DNA from: Larsenimonas suaedae
GTDB taxonomy: Bacteria > Pseudomonadota > Gammaproteobacteria > Pseudomonadales > Halomonadaceae
Direction: 5' to 3'
Assembly: GCF_023712105.1 (NCBI RefSeq)
Contig: NZ_JAMLJI010000002.1
Coordinates: forward strand, 372,001-436,000
DNA length: 64,000 nt
This document shows, one piece after another, positions 63,127-64,000 of the stretch. A model generated the notes under the pieces. That model saw only the letters and a program-made list of their open reading frames with translations. It did not search any database and was not told the origin of the DNA. The position numbers and the translations under genes are program-made. Each line of letters opens with the position of its first letter. Position 1 is the stretch's first letter.

Positions 63127-64000
63127 ATGCCATTTTCCGACGACAACGCCGCCACCGTGCAGGCGTTCATCGAGCTGCTCGACGGCATGCTCGACGACCC
63201 GCTCGACCGCCGTCGCCCACCGGTGGTCACGTTCTGGTGCGGTGCCGGTTTTTCGAAAGCCTGGGATCCGAGCTCCCCAACCGATGGTGATCTGTTCGCC
63301 ATCGACCTCGATGACATTCACGACTTCCCCAACCTGCAGCACGTGCTGCATGTCATCGGCTGGGCAGACTATCGACGTCTCAATTTCGAGCAGTTCAAGA
63401 ACCTGCGCTACGTGTTGGACATGCAGGTCCGCTATCCGGACATCCGCAACCGCTATTTCGATATTCAGAACCTGAAACTGAGCATCAGTGAGCTGCGCAC
63501 CCTGATCATGCGCCGCTTTCAGGCCGCCTGCGACGTTCAAAACGTCGACGATGACCTGCGCTTCACCACTGAGCGCGACAGCGTTGATCAACAAAACATC
63601 ACCGCGCTGTTCGCCCTGCTCGAACAACGTGCCCGGCACGCGGGCCTTGATGCCAACTGCCCGCTGTATCACTTTCTAACCACCAATTACGACTTCACGA
63701 TCGAAAGCATTCTCGAGCGCGTGCACGCGCATTCAGCACCGGTGTTCGGGCGGCTCTATCGTGGGGTGACGCCGAGTCGAATCTGCGGCAGCACCATTTG
63801 GGAGCATTTGCCGCGAACGGTGGATCGAACCGTCATCAAGATCAACGGCGGGTTCGAAATTCTACCCACGCTCGAGGGCTTCGAGTTTGAATACCGCGCC
63901 CGAAGCGATCGCGCCATCCGCGAGGCGCCACCGCTGCTGATTCTGCCCTCACAGGTGCAGGATTATGATGAACCCTACTTTCATCAGGTGTTTCCAAAGG
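63127..64000 (+). CDS. SIR2-like protein, truncated by the window end
   Basis: At least 291 residues are present, with no stop before the end. The NAD-binding loop C-G-A-G-F-S (Gly39-Ser43) and TTNYD (185-189) are those of the SIR2_2 type found in bacterial defence NADases. At the place of the sirtuin catalytic His (KxHG) the sequence reads KINGG, with Asn. AAGGG lies ten bases before the ATG. It is 77 bases after fcs, without a clear link. The missing C-terminus decides whether a TIR, helical or transporter-type partner domain follows. Confidence 0.7.
   Translation, partial: MPFSDDNAATVQAFIELLDGMLDDPLDRRRPPVVTFWCGAGFSKAWDPSSPTDGDLFAIDLDDIHDFPNLQHVLHVIGWADYRRLNFEQFKNLRYVLDMQVRYPDIRNRYFDIQNLKLSISELRTLIMRRFQAACDVQNVDDDLRFTTERDSVDQQNITALFALLEQRARHAGLDANCPLYHFLTTNYDFTIESILERVHAHSAPVFGRLYRGVTPSRICGSTIWEHLPRTVDRTVIKINGGFEILPTLEGFEFEYRARSDRAIREAPPLLILPSQVQDYDEPYFHQVFPK

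Overview
The window looks like a chromosomal segment of a halophilic gammaproteobacterium, most likely Halomonadaceae (Halomonas, Chromohalobacter, Salinicola or Kushneria type). This is inferred from the GC-rich, tightly packed genes and from the mix of eut, ben/cat, ferulate and ergothioneine genes. No rRNA, tRNA, IS element or CRISPR array was seen. Genus assignment is an inference, not a database match.

Layout. (1) 1-7347: a PaoABC-type molybdenum aldehyde/xanthine dehydrogenase operon, then an EmrAB-like efflux pair divergent from a TetR repressor across a palindromic operator. (2) 7371-9224: a 3-methyladenine glycosylase, a DCC-family protein and a TRIC-family channel. (3) 9263-16241: a sugar-acid island with a LysR regulator, a GntP-type permease, an IlvD/Edd dehydratase, and a single reading frame joining an AraD1-type dehydratase to a 2-oxoglutarate-semialdehyde dehydrogenase. 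(4) 16242-19098: an AT-richer stretch with two paralogous TupA-like ATP-grasp genes. (5) 19112-19656: two near-identical minus-strand units, each with a Fur-box promoter and a terminator, read as tandem iron-responsive small RNAs. (6) 19708-25226: egtB/egtD (ergothioneine), an MFS transporter, a small membrane protein and an AmiC amidase.

(7) 25787-29785: a translationally coupled four-gene operon (thermostable-hemolysin-family protein, AMP-dependent ligase, haem-oxygenase-like diiron enzyme, SDR reductase), bracketed by two identical 20-bp hairpins. It looks like a small biosynthetic pathway whose product I cannot name. (8) 29946-33148: ZinT with a (His-Asp)n tract and a Zur box, and a TonB-dependent siderophore receptor with a Fur-like box. 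(9) 33372-38766: a DUF2845 protein and the ethanolamine set eutB-eutC-permease with divergent eutR. (10) 38826-52189: twelve same-strand genes, catBCA-benABCD followed by salD/salE/salA-like and areC/areB-like genes, facing a BenM/CatM-type LysR gene whose ribosome-binding site overlaps an ATAC-N7-GTAT operator. Benzyl and salicylyl compounds would converge on catechol and then on the beta-ketoadipate pathway.

(11) 52252-57145: a GAF-PAS-GGDEF-EAL protein, a CHASE-PAS histidine kinase and, just after it, a CsrB/RsmZ-type RNA with eight GGA motifs, several in hairpin loops. (12) 57221-63049: a small acidic protein and the ferulate set (vdh, ech, two MarR regulators, feruloyl-CoA synthase), with palindromic operators in both divergent promoter regions. 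(13) 63127-end: a truncated SIR2-like gene that may open a defence locus outside the window.

The strongest candidates for undescribed biology are the paired Fur-box small RNAs, the CsrB-like RNA, the four-gene diiron/ligase operon and the AraD1-dehydrogenase fusion. All are read from sequence alone, with no homology search run.
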